Below, piece after piece: positions 35,144-48,525 of a stretch of DNA of 64,000 nt (its first letter is position 1; the number at the start of each line of letters is the position of its first letter). The DNA is from Agapanthus africanus. Its lineage: Eukaryota > Streptophyta > Magnoliopsida > Asparagales > Amaryllidaceae. The stretch lies in contig JASDDO010000026.1 in NCBI GenBank assembly GCA_030015575.1, forward strand, positions 187,203,739 through 187,267,738. The letters are read 5' to 3'. Made by a program: the position numbers and the translations under genes. The notes under the pieces were generated by a model. It did no database searches. It had not been told where the DNA came from and was given only the letters and a program-made list of their open reading frames with translations.

Positions 35144-35351
35144 CTTATGACCTTGACTTAGGCCAACAAATCATAAGCCACATGTCAAGTTCTACCCGTC
35201 GTTGTCCTGATTAATTTAGGTCATCATACATGCCCTTGACGTAGGCCAACAAGGATGTACGTCTGTCCTAAACTAATGCATCTATCTATGCAACAAATGA
35301 ATACCCAGCAGCTACCAAACACTACGCCTTGACGAAGGCCAACAAACATAG
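35144..35351 (-). other. Three-hairpin leader cassette of element B
   Basis: Hairpins at 35144-35177 (CTTATGA/TCATAAG), 35228-35258 (ACATCC with GGCATGT, one bulge) and 35322-35351 (CTATG with CGTAG, a G-U pair on the sense strand). The shared core is TTGTTGGCCT...AAGG. Confidence 0.7.
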
Positions 35352-36854
35352 CTTGAATACTACTGACCATCCATAAGAAATGACGGAGGTTTACGGCTGG
35401 TTTTTGGCGAAAAACCATTAACGTAATGAACTTGATCTCGTTGAAGGAAACTGATAGCTTTTTATAAAAAATATAGTAGCGAAAACTTTTTGCTAAAGAA
35501 GTCACTCCCGGTGAAGGGATCTTGTCTCTTTCCTCGTGGAATGAGTTGCAGGATATTCTAACTGAATACCGCGATGCAAAGCAACTTGTGATCGACTATA
35601 TTTAAGTTATTACCCTGACGCAAACTTCTGCCCAAGGGGTCACTCCTGGTGAAGGGATCTCGGCCCTTGCCTCGTCGAATGAGGTGCAGGATATTCTAAC
35701 TGAATACCGCTATGCAAAACAAAAGGAAACGTCTTTGTAATAACTCATTTTAAAATTTGTTCCAACAACATCAAATATAGGTTTGTTTTATCCTTGCATT
35801 GATATGAATCAATGCAGTCCTATTAATCAATCACACCAGAAAAGAACGAAAATAAAATGTACGTATATGCCATCCGCATTCGTCACTGGGTCCCGTCATC
35901 ACCCGTTAGGTTACTTAACTAACGACAGAGCGGGGGCTGGACTAGCGCGGGTGTAAAACATATACAACATCTAATAGTATATATACCAATATACAATAAT
36001 CGCTCCAGGCGTGATAATATGCAACATTACAGAAAAGTAATAAGCATCACAGAACAATACAGATAATCTGGGATCCCCGGGTTTCACAGAGCCGCTGCTG
36101 AAACCCGACGTTCCCGTGGTCGTGTGGATAGCCTGTGCAATGAAACCTAGACCCCTACGGGTGCGGCAAGTTACCCGCCAAAACCTGAAGCGAGGTGGTC
36201 CCCACAACATAGTGAATGGAACACCCGGCACTTCACGGAATCCGGTAAATTGAGCACCCCTCCTTGGGTCAACCTGTACCCCCTACGAGTGCGGCGAATA
36301 GTCTGCCAATTTTAGAGTGAGGTCCCTTTGCTTCTTAAAGCCATGAGATACGGACCCGTTGCCCTCCAGAACCCGGCTATCCGTGCACTCCTTCACGGGA
36401 AAAACCTAGTACAGAAATAAAAATATGTACAACGGGTACATCGACCTCAACCCGGTCGTGCCCCAAAAGAATATTATACAACAGGCAGTGACGGCAGTCC
36501 ACAAGTCGGACGCTCGCCCCGCAATATCAAATGTACAAATAAATCCAAACTACACTATCATTGCACCCTGCTATCCACCACGACAAATCCACAACATCAC
36601 AGCACAACATAGAACATCAACGCGAATGTCACGTTCGCAAACCCATCTAAAAGAACTATAGCAATCAGACGCGGTTTATCGATCAAATGACATTCCCGGT
36701 CGGAAATATAAAGTAAGTACTGAAAAACTAACACGTTTAAAATTTCGATCGACAAAATTTCCCGAAGTGGGCCCCATAAGCATCTGCTGTACAGTAACCA
36801 AAACTGGGCCCAAAATAACAATACCAGAAACCACAATTCCTTGCATAGAAGCCT

Positions 36855-36967
36855 CTGTACAAAATTTGATCACTGTTCACACTAAACCGCCGTGGATGCG
36901 CGGTCAAACCCTAGGTTTGACCGCGGATCTGCGGTGGTTCTAAGGGATCACGTGACCAAATTTGTAC
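36855..36967 (-). other. Long leader hairpin of element B near the primer site
   Basis: Outer arms CTGTACAAAATTTG and CAAATTTGTACGG; apical 12-bp arms CGCGGTCAAACC and GGTTTGACCGCG with loop CTA (36899-36925), making the loop part of the palindrome CCTAGG. It begins about 166 nt after the primer site. Confidence 0.74.
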
Positions 36968-37132
36968 GGTCAGCTTAAAAATCCCTGCTTATATTTCTGT
37001 GATATGCAAAATGAATTTTAGAATAGTTTAAAAAACAACAGAAACTGTAGGTACAGAAAAATGTAGTTTCGGAAATTCCATTCGATCGATCTTTTAAACG
37101 CGGTAGCACAAGTTAGTATAGCTTAATAGTGA

Positions 37133-37145
37133 GGCTCTGATACCA
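37133..37145 (-). other. Primer binding site of B (tRNA-Met type)
   Basis: Reverse complement TGGTATCAGAGCC, one base from the LTR. Confidence 0.92.
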
Positions 37146-37146
37146 C

Positions 37147-39232
37147 TGTAAGTACGCGGCAGCGCCCCGGCCGTCTAACAGACACCGATATGCAGAACAA
37201 AACTTTTACGACTGGCGCTATCGCGTACTATAACCTGGATCTGCCATTAAAGCTAAACTAACAAATTGTAAAGAGGGTAGAATTGTTATACCGAACGATC
37301 CGAGTCCTTCGGTGTTCAACCATCATCCCACGCTATGTTGCGGCGGCTTCGATCTTCTGAAACTCCAGTCTCGTCGTCCAGGTGGCACCACGTCGACGGA
37401 TCTTTAAACGGGCTCCCGCCTCTGAACCGAGGCAAGTCGGTCGTCAAGTTTGCCAAAAGAGACGACCAAGATGAAGTAGAGAATGAGTAGAACACTTTGT
37501 CTCGTTATGTCCAAGGCTATGGACGAACGGTTAATGAAGTTGCCAATTGAAGTTGTGATGGAATGAACTAAGAAATTTCCATACACCAAACTATCATAAT
37601 CTTTTCAAGCAAATCAAAAATGAACAACCATACCACTCCCACAAGAGGGGCCGGCCATATAAAGGACAGGAGGGAGGTGAGTGTAGGAGCAAGAGAGGGG
37701 TGACCATTAGCTTTGAATTTATCATCACAATTAAAGAAAGAATGACTCACTAGAAATCATTAAATGCAAACCAATCACAATTAACCTAGTCGCCTTGTCA
37801 TTAAATGCACCATTAAGGAACAAATGAGTCACAAGCCTAATCACCACTTCTAGAACCTTCTAGAAGCATGACTCACCCTCAAGACGAAAAGACAAATTCG
37901 TATTTTAACCAAATGTTAAATACGGCTGATAGAAAACTGGAAACTGGCAACTTCCAAAAGTGATCCTGAAACGAATTTCAGGATATCCCCGTAACAGTAT
38001 AAACATACCCGCATTTGTATTATGACCGAATACAAATGCAACTGAGACAAAGATATTATATCTACACAGTATAATACTGGGATCCGGCTTAAACCAAAGC
38101 CTACCAGTATTATCTGCCCGAAAAATAACATGTGCGTAAACGCACGTGCTTTTTTCGAACCCTGCCATAAACCCATACGGCATCTACAACGTTTCTCCTG
38201 AAGTTGAGAAAGTGTCTGTGGGGGACTCTAATGACTCATCAACACACTGGCACTGGGTATAACCACTAACACGTCAGAGGTACTAGCTGTACGTAACGTT
38301 TTGCCTATGTATTGATTGGAAGGGAAGCTGACGAGCGAACACATCCATAAACCCTTCTGAGCCTGACAGTGACAATATCCGTACAGTACGGAACATTCGT
38401 CTATGAGTATCGTATATTAGGCCTAGGGGGCCGGTAAACGTTAGACCCCCAATAGCTGCAAAAGTCGTGTCAGAGAGCAGCCCAGAACACCCTGAGATAC
38501 TACTGGTATACCTACCAGTATATCTCGATTACCCTGTCCAGGGATTTCGTGTAATGGCTCTCCTAAACACAGTGCGATCTCACCCCCAATACCGGGAGAG
38601 ATGAATCCCCGAAGATCCGCTCACTTGCCTCCAATATGGCTCGGGACTGTACCCAAAATATAAATGTTTGCACGACTCCTTTGACCCGTGGTAGGGTATA
38701 AATCAAAGCACAGTGGGAACTCACACGAGACAAATGACGACCTCAGGTCGATGAACTAACCTATACACATGTCACCAGGAAACTGCTATCTGACGATATG
38801 TATAATACCAACTAGCATGTTCCCGGCGAGTCCTGTCCGGTGTACTCATAACCCAATGAGCACCGTATACATCTTAGGTTATCCAACTGACACCAGTGGC
38901 TTGTGAGACCGGCCACCGCCCCTCGTTGGGGTCTCGACTGTATACACTAGTCTACTCTGGAGTATCGATGCCCTGTCTCGAAACTCCTACGACTAGGAAC
39001 ACTTTAAGGATGTGCTTATAGACCCCAGCTCCCACATATATGATCGCCATCATACTGCTGGTAGTCAAGCAAGAATCCTATGGGCTTTATCAACATATAC
39101 ATGATGATAAAGACAAACCAGATAGCATACTATCATCTCGAGTAAGACTGTTTTATCGGTATAGGTCATCCCTCAATCATTGCAATCACGTACCTGCGAT
39201 CCAATAATTGACTTAGAAGGCACTATTCAACA
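37147..39232 (-). repeat. 5' LTR of element B
   Basis: 2086 bp, TG...CA bounded, roughly 3 percent different from the 3' LTR. Confidence 0.9.
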
Positions 39233-39237
39233 TGCAC
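39233..39237. repeat. Target site duplication of B (right)
   Basis: TGCAC, identical to 29509-29513. Confidence 0.92.
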
Positions 39238-39824
39238 AATTGGCCTCCTTGGCCTCACAGCCCGTCTCCGGGCTACCGCAGAACCAAGATACCTCGGCTC
39301 TCCCGCTCGTCCGCGAGCTCTCCCGCCGAGGTCATTTTCCTCGGTCTCATCGACCGACCAACGGCACTGCTCACAGGCGCAACCGCCATCTCGCAAATCT
39401 CGCCATGCGCGAGATATCCACCGGCCATATCCCACGTTCCACACAATCATGATCCCCCATTAATGAGCCTGTCTTTCCATTAATGGGAGATCGCGCTCAT
39501 CACGCGGGCGTGACGTCGGGAGCGTAACGGCCGGCGTGATTCTCATGCCTGCCCTGCCTGCTACCACCGCTATATAAACCCCTTCTTCAGACGGTTCAAG
39601 TAAGCCATTTTTACTCCATTAAGCCGTTACTCTGCTCGGATTTTCTCTCTAACTTGACCGTCGGAGGGTCCTCGGTAGTACAACCACCCCGGGACTTCCT
39701 TGCAGGTAGTTCGGCAACAACCAACCTCAAACTCATTGAGATCCACACGCTTCAGGAGCCTGCCTCCAGATCCAATATCAGCCATCCATCGCCGCCATCA
39801 GCAGATCAACGGAAGGTAATATCT
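39238..39824 (+). repeat. LTR of E, right piece
   Basis: Continues the LTR interrupted by B. It holds the TATA box TATATAAA at 39571-39578 and the Tat-style CTTGACCGTCGGAGGGTC segment with a CCTTGCAGG stretch. It is cut at 39824 by element F, whose left target duplication would be TATCT (39820-39824). Confidence 0.6.
39571..39578 (+). promoter_or_regulatory. TATA box in the LTR of E
   Basis: TATATAAA followed by a pyrimidine-rich stretch, the likely core promoter of E. Confidence 0.6.
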
Positions 39825-41532
39825 TGTCACGACCCAAAGTTCAGCCCGTGACCGGCACTTAACCACGTAACGTCTACAGGCGTAACGCGACTAAGTAAGC
39901 CGAAACCCAGAATCAAAAACCATTAAAAATAGTGAGTGTGAAAGCATTGGTTTAAAACATTTAGAAAACTCGAGTAAAAATCATTAAAGTTTGAGTTATT
40001 TTCTTAAAAATTTCGGCAGCACCTCCTTAATAAAAACTAGCCCCGAAATCGGGTACAAGATATGATATAAGTAAAAATACATATAATAAGAGTAAAGCAT
40101 TCCCAAACAGGAGTAATCACGCCCAACGCCGGAAACAACCACCACAATAATAAAATATGACGCCGTAGCGAAGAATGAGCAAAATAAGTGAAGATAGCAT
40201 AAGAGATAAAACTGCATAAATAAAGCCGGCTCACACGAGCTCGACATCCAGAATACAAAATAATATACAACATCATCCTCACAACTGGTCTCTAAGTCAA
40301 TACATGAAATGGTAGATGGAGAATACTAGATACAATAGAGCGTACAAATGGAAAATAAACGGATACCGCAAACCCACCTATTAGCAACTCGGCTCACACG
40401 CCAACTGCACTGGTATCCGTAGCAAAAGGATACAAGAGATAGCCCTGCCGCAACTACTCTGAGGGGAAACCTGCAAACACTGTGGCACAACGGGGGTGAG
40501 TTGCCAACTCGTGAATAGTAAATAATATATAAAGGTAATCGCGAGTATGCACGTACAGCGATACTCTAACATGTACAATCAGATAACATCTATTTGATGA
40601 GCTGGGTATGAAATAATCATGCATAACAAGTGCAATCTAATAACATCTATATGATGAGCTGGGTATGCAATAATCATGCAAAAGTACTCTACCAGGTACT
40701 ACGACTACATGATGCAATGCATAACAATGAATGCTGGGCATGGGATAAAATATCATCTACACGGATCATCAACGTGGAAAACCCTGGTGTCTACCAAAAA
40801 CACCCCAAAATTCCGATAACTCAGGCGCCGCCACTCTATCCGGCCCTCGATCCTGTAAATCTAATAGAAGCGGGGTGCTCAACATCGGCACCCAAAAACA
40901 TCATGAAATACTCATGTCCAGCATCGACACGCAAATCCTCATGTATCGGGCTCCGTCAGTCCGGATCGGCCCACGGGCTCCGTCTGTGGAATCGACCCTC
41001 GCCCCCGGCAGTACGGGTCGGCCCGTATCCATTTCTCAACTCTGGTCAGTATCCTCCGGATAACCGCCAGATCTAACCAATCACCGGTAGGTCGTAGTCC
41101 CTCTGCCACGCTCACCATCTACTGCACAGCAAATCCGTTCTCGCCCCGGGGTACCATCCGGGAACACCATGTACCCGCAATCGGCCTCATCCAGCTCCTC
41201 GATTCGGGTTCACATGTCACACGTCTCAGAACCGAGAAAACGCATGGTGGACGCACTGAAATATCATATCAAGAGAAACCGGGTTTTCAAAAAAGTGCAC
41301 ATTTTCTTAAAATAATACCACGGTTCTCAAATCCAGAAATCACATGAATCCAAAACTCAATGCGTAAATCCATGAAATGTGTCGTACACCGCATAAAATC
41401 GTACTATGAGTAAAAGGGGAAACTGCTCTTTTAAAAGAATCCAGTTGAAAACATTTCATGCAGTCCCCAATTTTTCAAATCAAAGTCAGCATCATCTATG
41501 TATGTGCGAGAGCATGTATGTATGTAGGCATA

Positions 41533-41771
41533 GATGTACAAGTGGTATATACTCAAGCATGAGTGTACAATGTGTATATGTGCCATTATGGATGTACAAG
41601 TGGTATATACGCAAGCATGAGTGTATAGTATGTATATGTGCCAATATGGATATACAAGTGGTATATACGCAAGCATGAGTGTACAATATGTATATGTGCC
41701 AATATGGATGTACAAGTAGTATATACACAAGCATGAGTGTACAATATGTATATGTGCCAATATGGATGTAC
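41533..41771. repeat. 58-bp minisatellite in the 3' LTR of F
   Basis: Units start at 41533, 41591, 41649 and 41707 with GATGTAC-like sequence, and a partial unit starts at 41765. The other LTR (near 50458-50475) has only the short boundary sequence, so the array expanded or was lost after insertion. Overlapping short frames with repeated IHIVHSCL segments are by-products. Confidence 0.85.
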
Positions 41772-43202
41772 GGTTCGTAGCAATCCTATAGTGCGAGTGT
41801 CATGGCAATCACTAACGGTGTGAGTGTAACATACAAATAGTGCTCGTGCAGCTTGAACCGTTAGTGACAGTGCGGTGTTCCATAACTACTATTTCTATTT
41901 GCAACAAAAGATAGGTACGCTACAATAGTATATATGCACAAGAAATATACATATAAATATATACGCGACTACAATATCCTATCAAGCCCTGACGCTTAAC
42001 GCTATACGGGCGATTTCCCCGTAGATGTTAAATCTACTCACCTTGATATCGTGCTAAGTGTAGCCGACTATCTGCTTCCGCTTCTTTACGGCGCCCGAAG
42101 TCCCCGCCTGCGAACCTAGAAACACACAATGAATACACATAAGCTAAAATCCTGCAAAAAAGCGATATTAAAACCAAACGAGAAACTCACGTTGCGAACT
42201 AAACGCGTGCGTAAACGTAACGTGTGTGCATACGCCGACAACCACCGCGACACGCTGTGACACACAGCAACACCAACTCAACTCGTATTGTACGTGTCGC
42301 GCAAGTCCCGCTACACTAATAATAGGTAAACGGTCCCAGATTTAATCTGGAGCAAAAACAAGAAAATCAAACAAGACCAAAGCTTTCACAATACCTACAG
42401 ACAACTACCTGCAAAAACTTAATAAATTCCCAAACATTTGGGCCGGCCACCATAGGGTTGATATCGGCCAAATTCAGGTAAAAGTGGTCCAGGTTTCTAC
42501 ATTACATTCCTAGAACAATTCATAGCCTAATGTATATGTTTGCTTACAAAAATTATAATCCCAGATTTCACCAACAGCAAAAACCCAAAACCCAAACAAT
42601 ACCAAACACAGACAAAAACCTACAGGCACCACTCAGAACAGCACCAACACTTAACTCACTAGGGGGGCCGGCGATGCCGGAAATGCAAGGGAGGTCGCCG
42701 GATTTTTGGGAAGGGTAAGGGCTCGAATTTCAACACACTACCCTAAAAAGCCTGCACACTAATCTGTATATGTTTGCTAAGCAAGAAAAAGATCACAGAT
42801 AAAGCATGTCACTCTTATCTTCAAACTTGATAAAAACTGTATTTAAAACTTAAATTGGGACTTTAAGGGGTTTTAGCAAAATCCAGTGATACAACTAGGT
42901 TTCCACGGCACATATAACACCTAATTAAGTTAATTCAACCATAATAATCCCATTTTACCCAAAACTCCTCTCAAAACACAAAGTTATCCCCAAAACACTA
43001 CTTAGACGAGACATTAAGCTAAATAAACTATAAGTTTAGCAAAATAAAGTTGGGGTGAGTTTTATACCTCCAAGTGAGTTAGTGGTGGCTCAAACTGAAG
43101 ACTTTGCCATAAGGAAGTGTTTGCAAGGGATTTGGTGAAGAAAATGGACTTTGGTGAAGAATTTAGCTTGGATGCAAGAAGTAGAAGAAGAAGAAAAGTG
43201 TG

Positions 43203-43305
43203 CTGCTGCTGCAGCTGTGCTGCTTGCTGTTGCTGCTGCTTGTTGATGCTGTTGCTGCTGCCTGCTTGCTGCTGCTGCGTGCTACTGCTGCTGTGGGTGT
43301 GTGTG
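43203..43305. repeat. CTG-rich low-complexity tract in the LTR of F
   Basis: Impure (CTG)n of about 100 bp. The matching part of the right LTR is outside the window. Confidence 0.8.
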
Positions 43306-43751
43306 AAAATGAGAGGGAGAGAGATGTGATGATGTGAGGGAATGAGTGTTTGAAAGCAAAAGAAATGAGGGATATAAGAGTCAACCCCCCCTCTCTCTCC
43401 TCATTTATTACAAGTATAACTCAAGCCATCATGCTCCATCTCTTTCTTTCCAAAGTCCCAAGTCAACCCACAAAACACTAATAAAGTTAATTATAAAAGT
43501 AAAGAAAACTAATACACTTAATTGATTCATATTAACCTAATAAGATGGGTTAGTCCACCATGGCTATCTAAACATGGTTTAACCCAAACTTAGCCCTAGT
43601 TTACATGCACATGTGTGTGCAAGCCCAATTAAATTCTAATAAAATATTCATAAATTCTGATAAAATATTTGAAAAACGATTTGGTAAACTTTTTACTAAA
43701 AACCACACATTAAAGTATAATTAGCCACTAATCACATTCTAAGATGTTACA

Positions 43752-43766
43752 ATCTTCCCCCCTTAA
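43752..43766 (-). other. Polypurine tract of F
   Basis: The reverse complement holds TAAGGGGGGAAGAT directly before the LTR start TGTAACATC. Confidence 0.8.
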
Positions 43767-43849
43767 AGAAATTCGTCCCCGAATTTAAAAAAAAATTATA
43801 GCTATGCGTACCTTCAAAGAGATGAGGGAATTTCTTCCGCATCTCGCCC

Positions 43850-45060
43850 TCAGCCTCCTAAGTGATCTCTTCACCATTTGGGCTGCGCCTAAGCACCTTC
43901 ACAGATGGCAAGACCTTTGATCGAAGTTTCTTCACCTGCCGGTCCAATATCACTACTGGCTGCTCGGTGAACGAAAGATCGTGCTCGACCTGAACGGTCT
44001 GATGCTGAATCATGTGAGAAGGGTCATGCAGGTATCTGCGAAGCATCGACACATGGAATATGAGGTGAACATCCGGGAAGTCGGGTGGAAGAGCCAAACG
44101 ATAAGCCACTGCGCCCACACGCTCGAGGATCTCGAAGGGACCTATAAATCTGGGGGTAAGCTTCCCTTTCCGTCTAAATCTCATCACGCCCTTCATCGGA
44201 GAGACCCTCAGAAAAACGTGATCGCCAACTGCGAACTCTAATCTGCGCCGGCGTCTGTCAGCATACGATTTCTGTCTGCTCTGGGCCACTCTCATCCGAT
44301 CTCGAATCAGCCGTACCTTCTCGGTCATTTCCTGCACGATCTGCGGCCCCAAAAAGCTGCTCTCGCTGAGCTCTGTCCAACAGAGGGGCGATCTGCATCT
44401 CCTCCCATACAAGGCCTCAAAAGGTGACATCTGAATAGTATCCTGGAAGCTATTGTTGTAGGAGAACTCTACCAAGGGTAAATGATGATCCCAGCTACCA
44501 CCAAAGTCTAAAACGCACGCTCGGAGCATGTCCTCGAGAGTCTGAATAGTCCGCTCTGACTGGCCGTCTGTCTGCGGATGAAATGCTGTGCTGAAACTCA
44601 AATGGGTGCCCAACGCCTCCTGAAGTCTCTACCATTGTCGGCCGGTAAACTGGGTGCCTCAATCTGACACGATACATGTCGGGACGCCATGCAATCGTAC
44701 GATCTCATCGATATATATCTGGGCATACTGAGTAAATCCGAAAGTTGTCTTCATCGGCAGGAAGTGAGCCGCTTTCGTCAATCGATCCACGATCATCCAA
44801 ATAGAGTCATACCCTCGACTAGTCCTAGGTAGACCCACAATGAAGTCCATAGAAATCTGCTCCCATTTCCACTCCGGAATAGGCAACGGCTGTAGCTCTC
44901 CAGCGGGCCTCTGGTGCTCGGCCTTGACTTGCTGAAAAGTCAGGCATCTCGACACGAAATCTGTGACGTCCCTCTTCATCCCTTCCCACCAGTAAACATC
45001 TCTCAGATCATGGTACATCTTGATGGAACCTGGATGAACGCTGTACACTGATCGATTCGC
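43850..45060 (-). pseudogene. Integrase and chromodomain-like region of F
   Basis: Contains the zinc-finger end and core of a Ty3/gypsy integrase ([43 protein letters not shown]), the GPF/Y-type segment ([27 protein letters not shown]-like [10 protein letters not shown]), and a C-terminal chromodomain-like tail. It would join cDNA to the chromosome and, in chromoviruses, target chromatin. Broken. Confidence 0.85.
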
Positions 45061-45315
45061 CTCCTCGAGAATCTCACGCCTCAGTCCCTCAGAATCTGGT
45101 ACGCATAGTCGAGTCTAAAATCGCAGTATCCCCTGATCATCGATCACGAACTCAGAGTCTCTGCCCTGTCTAATCTGCTCCCTGATCTCTGAAAGACGGT
45201 CGTCACTGGGCTGCGCCTCGCGGATACGGTCAAGCAACTGTGGACGTGCACGAACATGCGCAAGCTATCCCCCAATCAGGGTGAACTCGAACTGCACTCG
45301 GCTGTCGCATAAAAT

Positions 45316-46570
45316 CTACCAATCTACTGACGGCTGCCTCTGCACTGCGCTCAAACAAGATAGACTACCCCCGGGCCTCCTACTCAAAGCATCCGCCACT
45401 ACATTCGTCTTGCCCGGGTGATGAAGGATCTCACAATCGTAGTCCTTCACTAACTCCATCCAACGGCGCTGTCTAAGGTTCAGGTCTCGCAGCTGAAATA
45501 TGTACTTCAAGCTCTTGTGATCAGTGAATATCTGGCATGACTCGCTATATAGGTAATGTCGCCAGATCTTGAGTGTAAAGACCACTACAGCCATCTCTAA
45601 ATTATGAGTGGGGTAGTTCTGTTTGTGTTTCTTCATCTGCCGCGAAGCATACGCGATCACCCTGTCGTGCTGCATCAATACGCACCCTAGCCCCACTCGA
45701 GAAGCGTCACAATAGACCACAAATCTGCCTGATCCCGAAGGTAATGATAACACCGGCGCCGTAGTCAAACAAGTCTGCAGCTGCTGGAAGCTATGCTCGC
45801 ACGCCTCCGTCCAATCAAAAGGAACTCCCTTCCGGGTCAACCCGATCAACGGTGCAGCAATACGGGAGAAGTCCTGTACAAATCGTCAGTAGTAGCCAGC
45901 CAGGCCTAGGAAACTGTGGATCTCCGTAACTGATGTCGATCTGGGCCAATGCTGAACGGCCTCGATCTTCTTTGGGTCCACACATATACTATCCCGTGTA
46001 ATCATGTGACCCAAGAAATCTACGCTGTCAAGCCAAAACGCGCACTTGGAGAATTTCGTGAACAACTGGTGCTCCCTCAAAGTCTGCAATGTGATCCGCA
46101 GGTGCTGCTCGTGCTCCTCTCGGCTCCGGGAATACACCAAAATGTCGTCAATAAATATGATGATGAACAGATCAAGATACAACCTGAAAATGCGGTTCAT
46201 CAAGTCTATAAACGCTGCTGGGGCATTGGTGAGTCCGAACGACATCACCAAAAACTCATAGTGCCCGTAAAGCGTGCGAAAAGCCGTCCTCGAAATATCC
46301 TCCTGCCGAACCCGCAACTGATGGTTGCCTGGTCGCAAGTCGATCCTCGAAAAGTATCCCGCACCCTAAATCTGGTCGAACAAGTCGTCGATGCGTGGTA
46401 AAGGATATCTATTCCATACGGTAACCCTGTTCAGCTGGCGGTAATCAATACACAAGCGCAAACTGCCGTCCTTCTTCTTTGACGAACAGGACTGGAGCAC
46501 TCCAAAGAGACACACTAGGTCGAATAAGCCCTTTATCCAGCAAATCTTGCAACCGACCATTCAACTCTCT
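45316..46570 (-). pseudogene. RT and RNase H region of F
   Basis: RT shows [11 protein letters not shown] with [10 protein letters not shown] upstream and [14 protein letters not shown] after it. RNase H shows [18 protein letters not shown] and [12 protein letters not shown], ending with [10 protein letters not shown]. This is the standard Ty3/gypsy order. Broken. Confidence 0.87.
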
Positions 46571-47300
46571 AAGCTCTGCCGGGGTTATCCGATAAGGCGG
46601 TATGGAAATAGGCCCCGTGCCGGGAATCAAGTCAATGCAGAAAACAATATCGCGCTCAGGTGGTAGCCCAGGAAGCTCGTCAGGGAAAACATCAGAGAAC
46701 TCACTAACAATCGGAATATGGTCCAACGGAACCTCTGTAGCTCTAGTATCGCAAACATAGGCTAGAAATCCCTGACATCCCTTCCTCAAAAGCTTTCCAG
46801 CGCGAAAAGACGAAATCAAACTGTGAGGGGTGGCACCACGGCCCCCTGCACAACAAAAGCCGACTCGCCGAGAAAACAAAACCTAACTGTCTTCTCGCAG
46901 CTGTCCACAGATGCGTAGCACGTGGCTAACCAGTCCATGCCCAGGAGAACGTCGAAGTCCAACATCTCCAAAAGGATCAATTCGACAGGCAACTCTCTCT
47001 CACCAATACGGACAATACACGACCGGAACACGTGTCTAGCAATAAACGACTCGTCCACAGGAGTGGTCATAGCAAGCGGTTGATCAAGCAGCCCAGACTC
47101 TCTACCCAAACTCGGCACAAAGTGTGTGGAAACGTACGAGTGCGTGGATCCCGGATCAAACAACACGTGTGCGTCAACAGAACATACTGAAAGGGTACCT
47201 GAGACCACTGCATTGGACGCCTGCGTGTCCTGATGCGTCAAAGCGAATACTCGTGCCTGTCGTCTATATGCGACTGGCGGTCCCCTACTAGCAACTGGCT
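46570..47300 (-). pseudogene. Protease and RT N-terminal region of F
   Basis: The protease has LFDPGSTHSYVS, the usual chromoviral active-site pattern, and LLGMDWL. The linker to RT has FSDVFPDELPGLPPERDI. Broken. Confidence 0.83.
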
Positions 47301-47389
47301 GTCCCCTTCCGGCAGCTGGCTGTCCTCTGCCTCGGCCACCTCGTCCTCTCTGAGCAAACCCTCCACGACCATGACCTCTTTGTGCATGA

Positions 47390-48525
47390 GTCTAACGCAG
47401 AGCAACAACAGGTACAAGAGGCAACGCCCTCTGGGGTGGTGAAGGTGGTAAAGTGACGCGTGGTACGGTGGTCTCGCCCTCACGTGGCTCTGGACAATCT
47501 CGAATACGATGATAAGAACTCCCGCAGCGGAAACATCCCGACAATGACCTCTGACCCTCCTGGGGATAAGAGCTAAACAATCGGCCTCGCCCCAAGTCTC
47601 TGCCACCTGCAAGACGTCTGTCACGGCGTCTAAACGGCTGTCTCTGTGCTGATGTATCCGTACGAACTCTCTTCGGCTCTGGAACTACCGAAGTCTCAGC
47701 AAGGCGCTCCTCGACTAATAGGGCTGCGTCTACAGCTGCTGCATAAGTCTCGCAATGCTGTGCGCTGATCACAAGAAACAACGGGATGAGCAAACCTCGA
47801 ACAAACCTCTTGACTCGCATCTCCTCAGTAGCAACTAAATACGGGGCATAAACAGATAGCTCAGTGAACTGCACATCATACTCCGCCACCGTCATATCCG
47901 GCGTCTGGCGTAATGACTCGAACCTGCATGCTCGAGCATCCCTGACACTCTGTGGAAGGAAAGGGGCTAGAAATACTGTCACAAACTCAGCCCAGGTCAT
48001 AGGAGGAAGACCTGCTGCTCTACCCTTCTCTATCGACTCGCACCACTTCTGCACAAGAATTTCCAGGCGAAAGCTCGCGAACTCCACCCATCTCGCATCT
48101 GGGCATCTGAGTGAACGACATATCTGGGCCATCCTATCGATAAATGACTGTGGGTCCTCGGCTGCATCGGTGCCTGTGAAGACCGGAGGCTTCAGCCTCA
48201 TAAACTCAGATAGCGATACTGTGATAACCTCTGTAGCTACAGGTGCAACTGCCTGAACTGTAGGTACCATCGCGGTCCCCGTTATGGGTGGAACTACCTC
48301 TGGTCGCTGCGCTCGAAGTGCCTCAACTAACGACCTTATCATCTGGCGCATCTCCTGCATACCGGTCCCTAGCATGGCAATATGGTCTGTCGAAGGATGA
48401 ACAGTTTGCTCTGGTATAATGGGTGTACTGCCCGGGTCAGTCCTCGTCTCAGACGAGTGAACTCTAATCTCAGCTCTTGCGGCCTCTCTCTGCGCCCTCG
48501 TAGTTTTTGGCGGCATAATGGCTGA
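47390..48525 (-). pseudogene. Gag region of F
   Basis: Starts near MPPKTTRAQREAARAEI. It has a retrotransposon Gag domain (WVEFASFRLEILVQKWCES, WAEFVTVFLAPFLPQSVRD) and a zinc knuckle CFRCGSSYHRIRDC (CX2CX4HX4C). It would build the particle. Much of it is open, but the element as a whole is broken. Confidence 0.85.

Larger units (their letters stand above)
29514..39232 (-). mobile_element. Copia-type LTR element B, structurally complete, non-coding
   Basis: On the minus strand: 5' LTR 37147-39232, primer site, structured leader, tandem duplication, fossil pol tail, polypurine tract, 3' LTR 29514-31602, with a perfect TGCAC duplication. The LTRs differ by roughly 3 percent in the stretches I compared, suggesting about one million years under the usual plant rate. 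It has no coding capacity and many breaks in the pol remnant. It has the same family and layout as A and C, and inserted into the LTR of E. Confidence 0.92.
15010..39824 (+). mobile_element. Tat-type Ty3/gypsy element E (3' portion, interrupted)
   Basis: Pieces at 15010-17293, 27538-29513 and 39238-39824 join once elements A and B, each with perfect target duplications, are set aside. In plus orientation they give a tandem array, an antisense coiled-coil gene, the polypurine tract GAGAGTGGGGGGC and an LTR with a TATA box and a CTTGACCGTCGGAGGGTC-like segment. Tat elements are known for 3' tandem arrays and extra, often antisense, ORFs downstream of pol. No gag or pol domain of E is visible, so the left part is missing or replaced. 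It is broken; the family call is by layout and LTR style rather than by pol. Confidence 0.6.
39825..43751 (-). repeat. 3' LTR of F
   Basis: About 3.9 kb, from TGTCACGACCC to GATGTTACA. It carries a 58-bp minisatellite and a CTG-rich tract absent or not visible in the other copy. Confidence 0.85.

Noticed and set aside
41431-41783. Overlapping frames rich in HIHIVHSCL-like repeats
   Set aside because: By-products of the 58-bp minisatellite read in several frames.
43117-43384. Cys/Leu-rich small protein or serine-rich antisense frame
   Set aside because: Translation of a CTG-rich simple repeat inside the LTR of F.
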